Shown in pieces: positions 35,560-46,800 of a stretch of DNA of 64,000 bases (position 1 is the stretch's first letter; each line of letters starts with the position of its first letter). The translations under genes were made by a program, and so were the position numbers. The stretch is from Nocardia otitidiscaviarum NBRC 14405 (GTDB lineage: Bacteria > Actinomycetota > Actinomycetes > Mycobacteriales > Mycobacteriaceae), in contig NZ_BAGD01000044.1 of NCBI RefSeq assembly GCF_000308635.1, positions 1-64,000 of the forward strand, read 5' to 3'. A model generated the notes under the pieces. It made no database searches. It saw nothing but the letters and a program-made list of their open reading frames with translations, and was not told the origin of the DNA.

Positions 35560-36993
35560 GTGGAGTTCAAGGGGCGGGTGGCGGATCTTGACCTGTTGGC
35601 GCGGCAGCTGGGCCTGGTGACGGACGGGGCCGGTTCGACCCGGGGCCGTGCGGTAATCATGACCGGTCGGCGGCGGGTGGGGAAGTCGCGGCTGGTTCAG
35701 GAGTTCTGTGATCGCTCCGATCTGCCGTACGTCGTCTTCCAAGCGACGCGGGGTCGTAACCCTGTCGCGGAGCGGGAGGACTTCGTCGCGACCGTGGCTC
35801 ATTCGCCGCTGCGAGGTGCGGAGCTGGTTGAGGGGATGTCCGCGGCGGATTGGAATCAGGCGCTGCGGACGCTGGCCATCGCGCTGCCGGACGATGCCGC
35901 GAGCATCATGGTGATCGACGAGGTGCCATGGCTGGTGGAGCAGGACTCCGAGTTCGAAGGGGCGCTGCAGACGGTGTGGGATCGGCATCTGTCGGCCAAA
36001 CCGGTGCTGCTGGTGCTGGTGGGCAGTGACGTCTCGGTTATGGAGGCCTTGCAGTCACACGGTCGCCCGTTCTTCGGGCGAGCGACGAAAATGACGGTGG
36101 CACCGCTGCAGTTGGCGGATGTACAGGCCATGACCGAGCTGTCGGCGGCCGAGGCGATGGATGCGCTGTTGATTACGGGTGGGTTCCCGGAAATCGTCCA
36201 GTCGTGGCGTCCGGGCATGAGCCGCACGGATTTCCTGCGCGATGCGACGGCGAATCCGTTGTCTCCGCTGCTGGTTGCGGGTGAGTTGTCGCTGCTGGGC
36301 GAGTTTCCGGAGGCGTCGCGTTCGCGGGCGGTGCTGGAGGCGATCGGCAGCGGAGAACGTACCTTCGGCACGATTGCCGCTGCCGCGGGCAGCGTGGGCG
36401 CCCTGCCGGCGGGCACGCTGACACCGTTGCTGAGTACCTTGCAGGCCAAGCGCATCGTGGCCGCGGATCTGCCGCTGTCGACCAAGACGGACAGCAAGAA
36501 CAAGCGCTACCGCATCGCCGATTCTTACCTGCGGTTCTGGTTGGCCTTCCTGGAACGCGGAATTCCGCTCATCGAACGCGGTCGGGGCGATCTGGCGCTG
36601 GAGCGGATCGAGCGCTCCTGGACGACCTGGCGCGGTCGTGCGGTGGAGCCGGTGGTTCGGGAATCGCTGCTGCGCTTGCTGCCCGACGAGCGCTGGTCCG
36701 GGACCGAGGCGGTGGGTGGCTGGTGGAATCGGCAGAATAATCCGGAGATCGACCTGATCGGTGCCGACCGCGAGCCTGTCGCGGGCGCAGTGCATTTCGT
36801 CGGCTCGATCAAATGGCTCGAGGACCGGCCGTTCGACCGCCACGACTACGATGCCCTCGCCCGCAGTGTGCTCGCGATTCCAGGGACCGAGTTCGATACG
36901 CCGCTGGTGGCGGTCTCGCGGTCCGGAGTCGACGGTGACCTGCCGGTCGCTACCTGTTGGGGGCCTGAGGACCTGTTGCGCGCTTGGCAGTGA
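35560..36993 (+). CDS. AAA ATPase with C-terminal DUF234 nuclease-like domain
   Basis: 477 residues. The N-terminal half has MEFKGRVADLDLL, Walker A TGRRRVGKSR near residue 40 and a Walker B-type MVIDEVPWL near residue 120, followed by a helical lid and a winged-helix region. The C-terminal part (about 330-477) carries the RYRIADSYLRFWLAF and NPEIDLIGAD features of DUF234, a restriction-endonuclease-like fold. Such proteins are widespread in archaea and scattered in bacteria; their biological role is not established. Start is GTG with GGAGG. The AT-rich promoter suggests horizontal acquisition. Confidence 0.8.
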   Translation: MEFKGRVADLDLLARQLGLVTDGAGSTRGRAVIMTGRRRVGKSRLVQEFCDRSDLPYVVFQATRGRNPVAEREDFVATVAHSPLRGAELVEGMSAADWNQALRTLAIALPDDAASIMVIDEVPWLVEQDSEFEGALQTVWDRHLSAKPVLLVLVGSDVSVMEALQSHGRPFFGRATKMTVAPLQLADVQAMTELSAAEAMDALLITGGFPEIVQSWRPGMSRTDFLRDATANPLSPLLVAGELSLLGEFPEASRSRAVLEAIGSGERTFGTIAAAAGSVGALPAGTLTPLLSTLQAKRIVAADLPLSTKTDSKNKRYRIADSYLRFWLAFLERGIPLIERGRGDLALERIERSWTTWRGRAVEPVVRESLLRLLPDERWSGTEAVGGWWNRQNNPEIDLIGADREPVAGAVHFVGSIKWLEDRPFDRHDYDALARSVLAIPGTEFDTPLVAVSRSGVDGDLPVATCWGPEDLLRAWQ

Positions 36994-37364
36994 ACGGCGT
37001 TCACCACCGCGCCGCGGTGGTCTGCCGTATAGGCGCGGCGAGGCGGTGTTCCTGTCACGTGAATACGCGAATGGTGGATCTGCCGCTGGTCTGGTGGTGG
37101 ATTCGCCGCTGGCTAGGCGGTGGATCGCGAAGCCTCGAAGGAATGGATGCATCTCGACATCGTCAGCTGTGCTGATCACTGTCTCACGGCTAGCCGTGAC
37201 GCATGTTCATCGAGCATGGGCCAGGCAAGGAACCGGTTCGCCCGAGCGCGAATGCACTCGTGCGTTTGCTAGATGGTTACGGCGGGTTGGGGAGTTGGGG
37301 GCGTTCGTCCCGGGGAAACGGACGAAGCGGGCGTTCGGCGGGTTTCCGGACGGGATGTGAAACG
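36994..37364. other. Intergenic region without a recognised gene
   Basis: Between the DUF234 ATPase stop and tRNA-Leu. Short open frames occur on both strands, but none has a ribosome site or recognisable protein. I see no strong hairpin or operator. Confidence 0.6.
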
Positions 37365-37449
37365 TGGTGCGCGAGGGGGGACTTGAACCCCCACGTCCGT
37401 GGACACCAGAACCTAAATCTGGCGCGTCTGCCAATTTCGCCACTCGCGC
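37365..37449 (-). tRNA. tRNA-Leu (anticodon UAG)
   Basis: A complete cloverleaf reads on the minus strand: acceptor GCGCGAG paired with CTCGCGC, anticodon stem CCAGA/TCTGG enclosing loop TTTAGGT (anticodon TAG), a class II variable arm (GTGTCCACGGACGT) and T-loop GTTCAAG. Discriminator A is followed by an encoded CCA (37365-37367). Confidence 0.95.
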
Positions 37450-37567
37450 TGATGGTACGACCGTCCAAACTCTACCGGGATTGACCGCGTTAGCGAAGCA
37501 CCGGTGGGGTGTGGCGTACTGGTCAGTAACCCTACCAGGGGTTATAACGATTTGGTAACCGTGAATA

Positions 37568-37724
37568 TGAGGGAGGCTCAACTTTCCTTCATGGGTGTAA
37601 CCGCGTGGACCTGGGGGTTCAAACATGAGGCGGAGTCATGTTTCTGATCGTTCTGGGACGGACGTACCTGAATACTGCGCGGTAGGGGGTCGTGCGTAGG
37701 GGTAAACATGAGGAACCCCTCATG
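37568..37724. promoter_or_regulatory. Inverted-repeat cluster upstream of fas, candidate regulator sites
   Basis: The gap between tRNA-Leu and fas holds three related palindromes: TGAG-N5-CTCA at 37568-37580; AAACATGA-N7-TCATGTTT (8-bp perfect arms) at 37621-37643; and CATGAGG-AACC-CCTCATG (7-bp perfect arms) at 37707-37724. The last two both begin AAACATGAGG. In mycobacteria the TetR-type activator FasR binds inverted repeats in the fas-acpS promoter. The same role is inferred here, not shown. Confidence 0.6.
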
Positions 37725-37839
37725 ATTTTGTGGAATCCTCGGGCACTACCAGGGCCGGGTGGCCTCGGGGAGACCTGCGCGACGAGAGCGCGGCCCCGTC
37801 CTGCGGGGGCAAGCCGCTACGAGAAGGAAGTCGAACGTC

Positions 37840-40800
37840 TTGACGATCAACGAGAGCACCGGGACCGGATCTAGGGCGAGGGTGGCGCGCAAGGCCTCGG
37901 AGGGCGGGGTCAGGTCGTCGCTGTTGGACAGGTTGCTGGGTGGCGCGCCGTACGCGTTGGCGTTCGGTGGGCAGGGCGCCCAGTGGTTGCGGGAGCTGGA
38001 GGAGATCGGGCGGGATTCCGCGCTCGAACCGGAGCTCACCGCGCTCGTGAACGAGGCCGCGCAGCGGCTGGAACCCGTTGCGGCACAGCTGCTCGTGGTC
38101 CGGCCGGTCGGTTTCGACCCCATCGGCTGGATGCTCGAGGAGGAGATCGCCGACCCCGAGCAGGGTGAGGTCTCGGCGGCCCCGTCGCCGCAGATCCTGC
38201 GGTCCGCCGCGGTCTCCATGCCCGGCGTCTTCCTCACCCAGGTGGCCGCGCTGCGCGCGCTGCGGCTGCAGGGCCTGGACATTGTCGCGCAGGCTCCGGT
38301 GGCCTACATCGGTCATTCGCAGGGCCGCCTGGCCGCCACCGCCGCCGCCGCGCACGGCGAGCGGGATGCCGAGATGCTCGCGCTGGCCCAGTTGATCGGG
38401 GCCGCCGCCGGTCTGATCGCCCGCCGTCGCGGGCTGGTGCCGGTGGGCGAGCGCATGCCCATGGTCGCCGTCTCCCATGTCGACCCCGACCGGTTGCGGG
38501 CCGTGGTCGACGAGGTGTCGGCGGACGTCGACGCGAGCAAGGCCGCCGTGGTCTCCATCCGCAACGGACGCCGCCGCGCCGTGCTCTCCGGCCCGGTGGC
38601 CCAGCTCGACCGGGTGCGGCAGCGCTGCGCCGAGATCAGCGCCGAGCAGACCCGCGACCGCGAGGCCAAGAAGCGTGGCGGCGCGGTGTTCGCGCCCGTC
38701 TTCGAGGACATTCCGGTCGAGGTCGCCTTCCACCACCCGGCCCTGGCCGAGACCGTCGAACTGGTGAGCACCTGGGCCGGGCAGTGCGGACTCGACACCG
38801 AAATGGCCGCCGCGCTGACCAAGGAGATCCTGGTCGATCCGATCGACTGGGTCGCCACCGTCGACGAGGTCGTTTCCGAAGGCGCGCAGTGGATTCTGGA
38901 CCTCGGCCCCGGTGACCTGCTCACCCGCCTGACCGCCGGATCGCTCAAGGGCACCGGCGTCGGCGTGCTCGCCGCCTCCACCCGCCCCGGCCAGCGCAGC
39001 CTGTTCACCCCGGGCGCGGCCCCCGAGATCGCCCCCGCCTGGGCGGAATTCGCGCCCAAGCCGGTGCGCCTGCCCAATGGCCGCATCGTGGTGGAGACCG
39101 CCTTCACCCGCCTCACCGGCCGCTCGCCCATCCTGCTCGCGGGTATGACCCCCACCACCGTGGACGCGAAAATCGTGGCGGCGGCGGCGAATGCGGGCCA
39201 CTGGGCCGAACTCGCCGGTGGCGGCCAGGTCACCGAGCAGATCTTCGCCGACCGGGTCGCGGAGCTGAAGACGCTGTTGCATCCGGGCCGTGCGGTGCAG
39301 TTCAACTCGCTGTTCCTCGATCCCTACCTGTGGAAGCTTCAGCTGGGTGGCAAGCGCCTGGTGCAGCGATCCCGCAGCGCCGGTGCGCCTTTCGACGGCG
39401 TGGTGGTCACCGCCGGCATCCCGGAGCTCGAGGAGGCCGTCGCCCTCATCGAGGAGCTGACCGAGGCCGGCATCACCCACGTGGCGTTCAAGCCGGGCAC
39501 CGTCGCCCAGATCCGCGCCGTGCTGCGCATCGCCGACGCGGTGCCGGACTACCCGGTCATCATGCATATCGAAGGCGGTCGCGCCGGTGGTCACCACTCC
39601 TGGGAAGACCTCGACGACCTGCTGCTCGAGACCTACGCCGAACTGCGCGGCCGCGGCAATGTGGTGGTCTGCGTCGGCGGCGGAATCGGCACCCCCGAGC
39701 GCGCCACCGAATACCTCACCGGCGCTTGGTCGCAGGCACACGGCTACCCGGTGATGCCGCTGGACGGCGTGCTGGTCGGCACCGCCGCCATGGCCACCCT
39801 GGAGGCCACCACCGCGCCCGAGGTCAAGCAGATGCTGGTGGACACCCCCGGCACCCCGGACTGGGTGGGCGCGGGCACCGCCAGCGGCGGAATGGCTTCC
39901 GGCCGCAGTCAATTGGGTGCCGACATCCACGAGATCGACAATGCCGCCTCCCGTACCGGCCGCCTGCTGGACGAGGTCGCCGGTGACGCCGAGGCCGTCG
40001 CCCAGCGCCGCACCGAGATCATCGAGGCGCTCGACCGCACCGCCAAGCCGTACTTCGGCGATGTCGCCACCATGACGTATGTCGAGTGGCTGGAGCGCTA
40101 CGTCGAACTGGCGGTGGGCCTGGACCGTCGCAAGGACTTCGACTGCGGCGGCGACTTCGCCGACGCCATCGCCGACGCCACCCGCTCGGTCTGGCTGGAC
40201 ATCACCTGGCGCGACCGCTTCGCGGAGATGATGCGCCGCACCGAATCCCGCCTCAACGAGGCCGACCGCGGCGAGATCGAGACCCTCTTCGCCGACGACG
40301 CCGCCTTCGAGGAGCCGGTGCGCGCGCTGTGCGCGCTGAAGGAGCGCTACCCGGCCGCCGCGGACACCGTGCTGCACCCGGCGGACGTGCCGTTCTTCAT
40401 CTCGCTGTGCAAGACCCCCGGCAAGCCGGTCAACTTCGTGCCGGTCGTCGACCAGGACGTGCGCCGCTGGTGGCGCTCGGATTCGCTGTGGCAGGCCCAC
40501 GATCCGCGTTACAGCGCCGATCAGGTGTGCATCATCCCGGGCACCGTCGCCGTCGCGGGCATCACCCGCGCGGACGAGCCCGTGGGTGAGCTGCTCGACC
40601 GCTTCGAGCAGGACGCCGCCTACTCCATGGTGCGCGCGGGCCTGGTCCCCGCCGCCGTGGACGGTCGCCGCCGCGCCGATATCGCCCACGGCGCACTGGA
40701 TACCGTGCTCGCCGCCCCCGACGTGCAGTGGGCCGGACGCACCACCGTCAACCCCGTCCACCGGCTCGGCGACGTGCACGAGTGGACCATGAACGGCAAG

Positions 40801-43800
40801 GGCGCGATCCACCCGCCCACCGGCGCCACCCTCAGCGCCACCGAGGGACCCGAAACCGACCACGCCTACGTGGAACTGACGGTGCCGCTGCTGGGCGGCG
40901 CGGTAGCCGCCGCGAAAGACGCTGTCCGCATTCGCATGACCGTCCCCACCTCGGTCTACAACGGTGGCGCGCCGGTCGTTTCGGAGGCCGACGCCGAGAC
41001 CGCCATGTCGGCGCTGCTGGCCGTCGCCGCGGGCCAGGCGCTGCCCGAGGTGAAGACCGTCGACGGCGCGAAGGTCGCGCACGTCAACACCGCCTGGACC
41101 CCCGACCTCATCGCCGACCACGCGGGCGTCACCGGTTCCGGCCTGCCCGAGAACCTGAGCACCAACGGCCGCACGGTGCCCGACGTGCTGGTGGGCGCGT
41201 GCTGGCCCGCCGTGTTCGCGGTGCTGGGCGCGACTCGCACCGAGGACGGCTCGAGCGTCATCGAGGGCATGCTCGACCTGGTGCATCTCGACCACCGCAT
41301 CGAGCTGGCGGGTGAACTGCCCGACGGCGCAAGCGTTCTCGCGGTGCGCGCCGAGGCGGGGGAGACCCTGGACACCGATCTGGGCCGGGTGATCGAGGTG
41401 CGGGTGCGCATCACCGGCATGCTGGACAAGCCCGAGACCGGCATGTCCATGCCGACCATCGCCACCCTCACCGAGCGCTTCGCCATTCGCGGCCGCACCG
41501 GCGCCGGTGAACTCACCGATCCGCCGCGCGCCGCGGGCACCCTGTCCACCGATGCCGCCGACACCCCGCGCCGTCGCCGCCGCGATGTCACCGTCACCGC
41601 GCCGCGTGCCATGGCCGCCTTCGCGCAGGTGTCGGGCGATCACAACCCGATCCACACCTCCGAGGCCGCCTCGAAGCTGGCCGGACTCGGCAGCCCGATC
41701 GTGCACGGCATGTGGCTGTCGGCCGCCGCGCAGCACGCCGTCTCGGCGATCGACTCCGCCGACAAGCTGCCGCCGCGCACGCTGACCGCGTGGACCACCC
41801 GCTTCCTGGGCATGGTGCGGCCGGGCGCGCAGATCGACGTGCGGGTCGAGCGGGTCGCGGTCGATCGCGGCAGCGAGATCGTCGAGGTCGGGTGCCGCAT
41901 CGGTGGAGATCTGGTGATGACCGCCACCGGTCGTATCGCACCGCCCAAGACCGTCTACGCCTTCCCGGGACAGGGCATTCAGACCAAGGGGATGGGTCTG
42001 GACGCGCGCACCCGCTCCAAGGCCGCCAAGGAGGTCTGGGACCGCGCCGACAAGCACACTCGCGAGGCCCTCGGCTTCTCGATTCTCGCTGTGGTGCGCG
42101 ACAATCCGACCTACCTCAAGGCGCGCGGCGTCGAGTACCGCCACCCCCAGGGTGTGCTGCACCTGACCCAGTTCACCCAGGTCGCCATGGCCACCCTGGG
42201 CGTCGCCCAGGTCGCGGAACTGCGGGAGGCCGGAGCCTTCGTGGACGGCGCGATGCTGGCGGGCCACTCGGTCGGCGAGTACAACGCGCTCGCCGCCGTC
42301 GCCGGGGTGCTGCCGCTCGAGGCCGTGCTCGAGGTGGTGTTCCAGCGCGGCTCCGCCATGCACGAGCTGGTGCCGCGGGATGCTCAGGGCCGCAGCGACT
42401 ATCGCATGGCCGCCATCCGCCCCTCGCAGATCGGCGTGCCCGATGCCGCGGTGATCGACTTCGTCGCTACCGTGGGCGCGAAGGCGGGCGAATTCCTCGA
42501 GGTGGTCAACCTCAACCTGCGCGGCTCGCAGTACGCCATCGCGGGCACCGTGGCCGGACTCGAGGCCCTGGAGGCCGAGATCGAGCGCCGCCGTGCCGAA
42601 TTCGGCGGTAAGCGCGCCTTCGTACTGGTGCCCGGCATCGACGTGCCGTTCCACTCGACCGTGCTGCGCGCCGGGGTGCCGGAGTTCCGGCACAAGCTCC
42701 AGGAGCTGCTGCCCGCGGACCTGCATCCGGAACTGCTGGTCGGACGCTACATCCCGAACCTGGTGCCGCGCCCGTTCTCGCTGGAGCGCGAATTCATCGC
42801 CGAGATCGCCGATTACGTGCCGTCCGAGCCGCTGGCCGAGGTGCTGGCCGACTTCGACGACTGGGCCGCGCGTCCCACCGAACTGTGCCGCGTGGTGCTG
42901 ATCGAGCTGCTGGCCTGGCAGTTCGCCAGCCCGGTGCGCTGGATCGAGACCCAGGATCTGCTGTTCACCGATGCCGCCCACGGTGGTCTCGGCGTCGAGC
43001 GCTTCGTCGAAATCGGTTTGGCGGCAACGCCGACCGTGGCCAATCTGGCGACGAATACGCTCAAGCTGCCGATGTTCGCCAACACCGCGGTCGAGGTGCT
43101 GAATATCGAGCGTGAGGCCGGTGTGGTGTATTCCACCGACACCGACCCGGCCCCGGTGGATGAGCCGGAGGAAACCTCGGCCGAGACCGCGGCACCCGCC
43201 GCGGCCGCCGCGCCCACCGCCCCCGTCGCCGCTCCGGCCGCCCCGACCGGCGGCCCGACTCCGGACGACATCGCCTTCACCGCCGCCGACGCCACCCGCG
43301 TGCTCATCGCGCTGTGGACCAAGCTGCGGCTGGACCAGATCGGTCCGGTGGACACCATCGAGGGTCTGTGCGACGGCGTCTCCTCGCGCCGCAACCAGCT
43401 GCTCGTCGACCTCGGCTCCGAACTCTCGCTCGGTGCCATCGACGGTGCCGCCGACGCCGACATGGGCGCGCTCTCGGCCACCGTCGACCGCCTGGCGCGC
43501 ACCTACAAGCCGTTCGGCTCGGTGCTCTCCGACGCCATCGGTGACCACCTGCGCAAGGTGTTCGGTCCCTCCGGCAAGCGCCCCGCCGCCATCGCCGAAC
43601 GTGTCAAGAAGGTCTGGGGACTCGGCGACGGCTGGGCCAGCCACGTCACCGCCGAGGTCTCGCTCGGCACCCGCGAGGGCGCGTCCGTGCGCGGCGGTGA
43701 TCTGGGCGGCCTGGTCTCGGGCGCGCTGGGCGACGGTGCGGCCGTGGACGCCGCCATCGACGCCGCCGTGCAGGCCGTGGCCGCTCGCCGGGGTGTCGCG

Positions 43801-46800
43801 GTGTCGATCCCGTCGGCCGGTGGCGGCGGCGGCGCGACCGTCGACGCCGCCGCGCTGGGCGAGTTCACCGAGCAGATCACCGGCCGCGACGGCGTGCTGG
43901 CGCAGGCCGCCCGGGTGATCCTGGAATCGCTGGGCCACGCCGAACAGCTCTCCGCGCCGGAGTCCACCGACGACACCCTGGTGGACCTGGTCTCGGCCGA
44001 ACTCGGTTCGGACTGGCCGCGATTGGTCGCTCCCGCCTTCGACGCCCGCAAGGCCGTCCTCATCGACGACCGCTGGGCCAGCGCCCGCGAGGATCTCGCG
44101 CGGCTGTGGCTGGGCGGTGACGCCGGACTGGACGAACTGCCGGTCGACGGCTACGTCGGTGCCGGGGAAGCGGTTGCCGCGCAGGCCAACTGGTGGCGTG
44201 AGCGCGCCATGCACGAGGCCCGCTCGGTGCTGGCCGGACTCTACGGACGCATCGCCGCGGCCGCCGTCGAGGTGACCGAACCCGGTGTCTGGTCCTCGGA
44301 GATCGCCGTGATCACCGGCGCCAGCAAGGGTTCCATCGCCGCGGCGGCCACCGGGCGTCTGCTCGGCGGCGGTGCGACCGTCGTCGTCACCACCTCCAAG
44401 CTCGACGACGCGCGCCTGGCCTTCTACAAGCAGCTCTACCGTGACCATGCCCGTCACGGCGCCGCGCTGTGGGTGGTACCCGCGAATATGGCCTCCTACA
44501 GCGATATCGACGCCCTCGTCGAGTGGGTCGGCAACGAGCAGACCGACACCGCGGGCGGCGCCAAGGTGCTCGTCAAGGAGGCCATGACCCCCACTCTGCT
44601 GCTGCCCTTCGCGGCGCCGCGGGTGGCCGGTGACCTCGCCGACGCCGGGGCCCGCGCCGAAATGGAGATGCGGGTGCTGCTCTGGTCGGTCGAGCGCCTC
44701 ATCGGCGGCCTGTCCAAGCTGGGCGCGGACCACGACGTGGACGCCAAACTCCATGTGGTACTGCCGGGTTCGCCCAACCGCGGCCTCTTCGGCGGTGACG
44801 GTGCGTACGGCGAGTCCAAGGCCGCGCTGGACGCCGTGGTCGCCAAGTGGCGGGCCGAGAAGTCCTGGGCGCAGCGGGTCACCCTGGTGCACGCTCTCAT
44901 CGGCTGGGTGCGCGGCACCGGCCTCATGGGCCACAACGATCCGCTGGTCGAGGCCGTGGAGCAGGCGGGCGTGCAGACCTGGTCCACCCAGGAGATGGCC
45001 GATGAGCTGCTCAAGTGGTGCACCGAGCGGGCGCGCGGCGTCACCGCGCAGGGACCGCAGCAGATCGATCTGACCGGCGGCCTGGCCGGTGCCAAGCTGG
45101 ATCTGTCCGCGCTGGGCAGGGAGGCCGCGGAAGCGGCGGCGGCCGAGGAGGATACGGCCGCGAAGGCCGCGACCATTCCGGCGCTGCCCGCCCCGCCGAC
45201 CATGGTGTCGTCGGCGCTGCCGGTTCCCGAATGGGGCGCGGTGACAGCCGATCTCGACGATATGGTCGTCATCGTCGGCGCGGGCGAACTCGGCCCCTAC
45301 GGCTCGGCGCGCACCCGCTTCGAGATGGAGGTCTCCGACGAGCTCTCCGCCGCGGGCGTACTCGAACTGGCCTGGACCACCGGACTGGTCACCTGGGAGA
45401 ACGAACCCAAGCCGGGCTGGTACGACACCGAAACCGGTGACTACGTCGACGAATCCGAGCTGGCCGAGCGCTACCACGACACCGTGGTGGAGCGCTGCGG
45501 CGTGCGCCGCTACGGCGACGACGGCGCGATGGTCGACAACACCGCCCCGCTGCTCACCTCGGTGTTCCTGGACAAGGATCTGACCTTCGTGGTCAACAGC
45601 GAGGCCGAGGCGCGCGCCTTCCACGCCGCCAACCCGGAGCAGACCGTCGTCACGCCGGTCGAGGGTTCGGGTGACTGGCAGGTGACCCGCAAGGCGGGCA
45701 CCGAGATCCGGGTGCCGCGCAAGGCCAAGCTGTCGCGCTTCGTCGGCGGCCAGATCCCCACCGGCTGGGATCCCACCAGGTGGGGCATCTCGGCCGATAT
45801 GGCGGGCTCCGTGGACCGGGTGGCGCTGTGGAACATCGTCTGCACCGTGGACGCGTTCCTGTCCTCCGGCTTCAGCCCGGCCGAACTCATGAGCTGGGTG
45901 CATCCGGCCATGGTGGCCAACACCCAGGGCACCGGTATGGGCGGCATGTCCTCGATGCGCTCGCTCTACATCGACAACCTGCTCGGGGAGCCGCGCGCCA
46001 ACGACATCCTCCAGGAGGCGCTGCCGAATGTGGCGCTGGCCCATGTGGTTCAGAGCTACGTCGGCTCCTACGGCGGCATGGTGCACCCGGTCGCGGCCTG
46101 CGCCACGGCGGCGGTCTCGGTCGAGGAGGGTGTGGACAAGATCCGGCTCGGCAAGGCCGATCTGGTGGTGGCCGGTGGCTACGACGATCTCGGCATCGAG
46201 GGCATCGTGGGCTTCGGCGACATGTCGGCCACCGCGGATTCGGCGGCCATGAGCGCCAAGGGCATCAGCGACCGCTACTTCTCCCGGGCCAACGACCGTC
46301 GTCGCGGCGGGTTCGTCGAATCCCAGGGCGGCGGAACGGTTCTGCTCGCCCGCGGCAGCGTCGCGGTCGAGATGGGCCTGCCGGTGCTCGGCGTGGTCGC
46401 CTTCGCGCAGTCCTTCGCCGATGGCGTGCACACCTCGATTCCGGCCCCGGGCCTGGGCGCGCTGGCCGCCGGTCGCGGCGGCCCGGAGTCGCAACTGGCC
46501 GCCGCACTGCGGAAGCTGGGCGTCGCGCCGGACGAGATCGCGGTGGTGTCCAAGCACGACACCTCCACCGCGGCCAACGATCCCAACGAGTCCGAACTGC
46601 ACGAGCGGCTCGCCACGGCGCTCGGCCGGTCCGACGGGGCACCGCTGTTCGTGGTGTCGCAGAAGACCCTCACCGGCCACGCCAAGGGCGGCGCGGCGGC
46701 CTTCCAGCTCATCGGCCTGTGCCAGGTGCTGGAGCAGGGCGTGATCCCGCCCAACCGCAGCCTGGACTGCGTGGACGCCAAGATGCGCGAATACCCGCAC

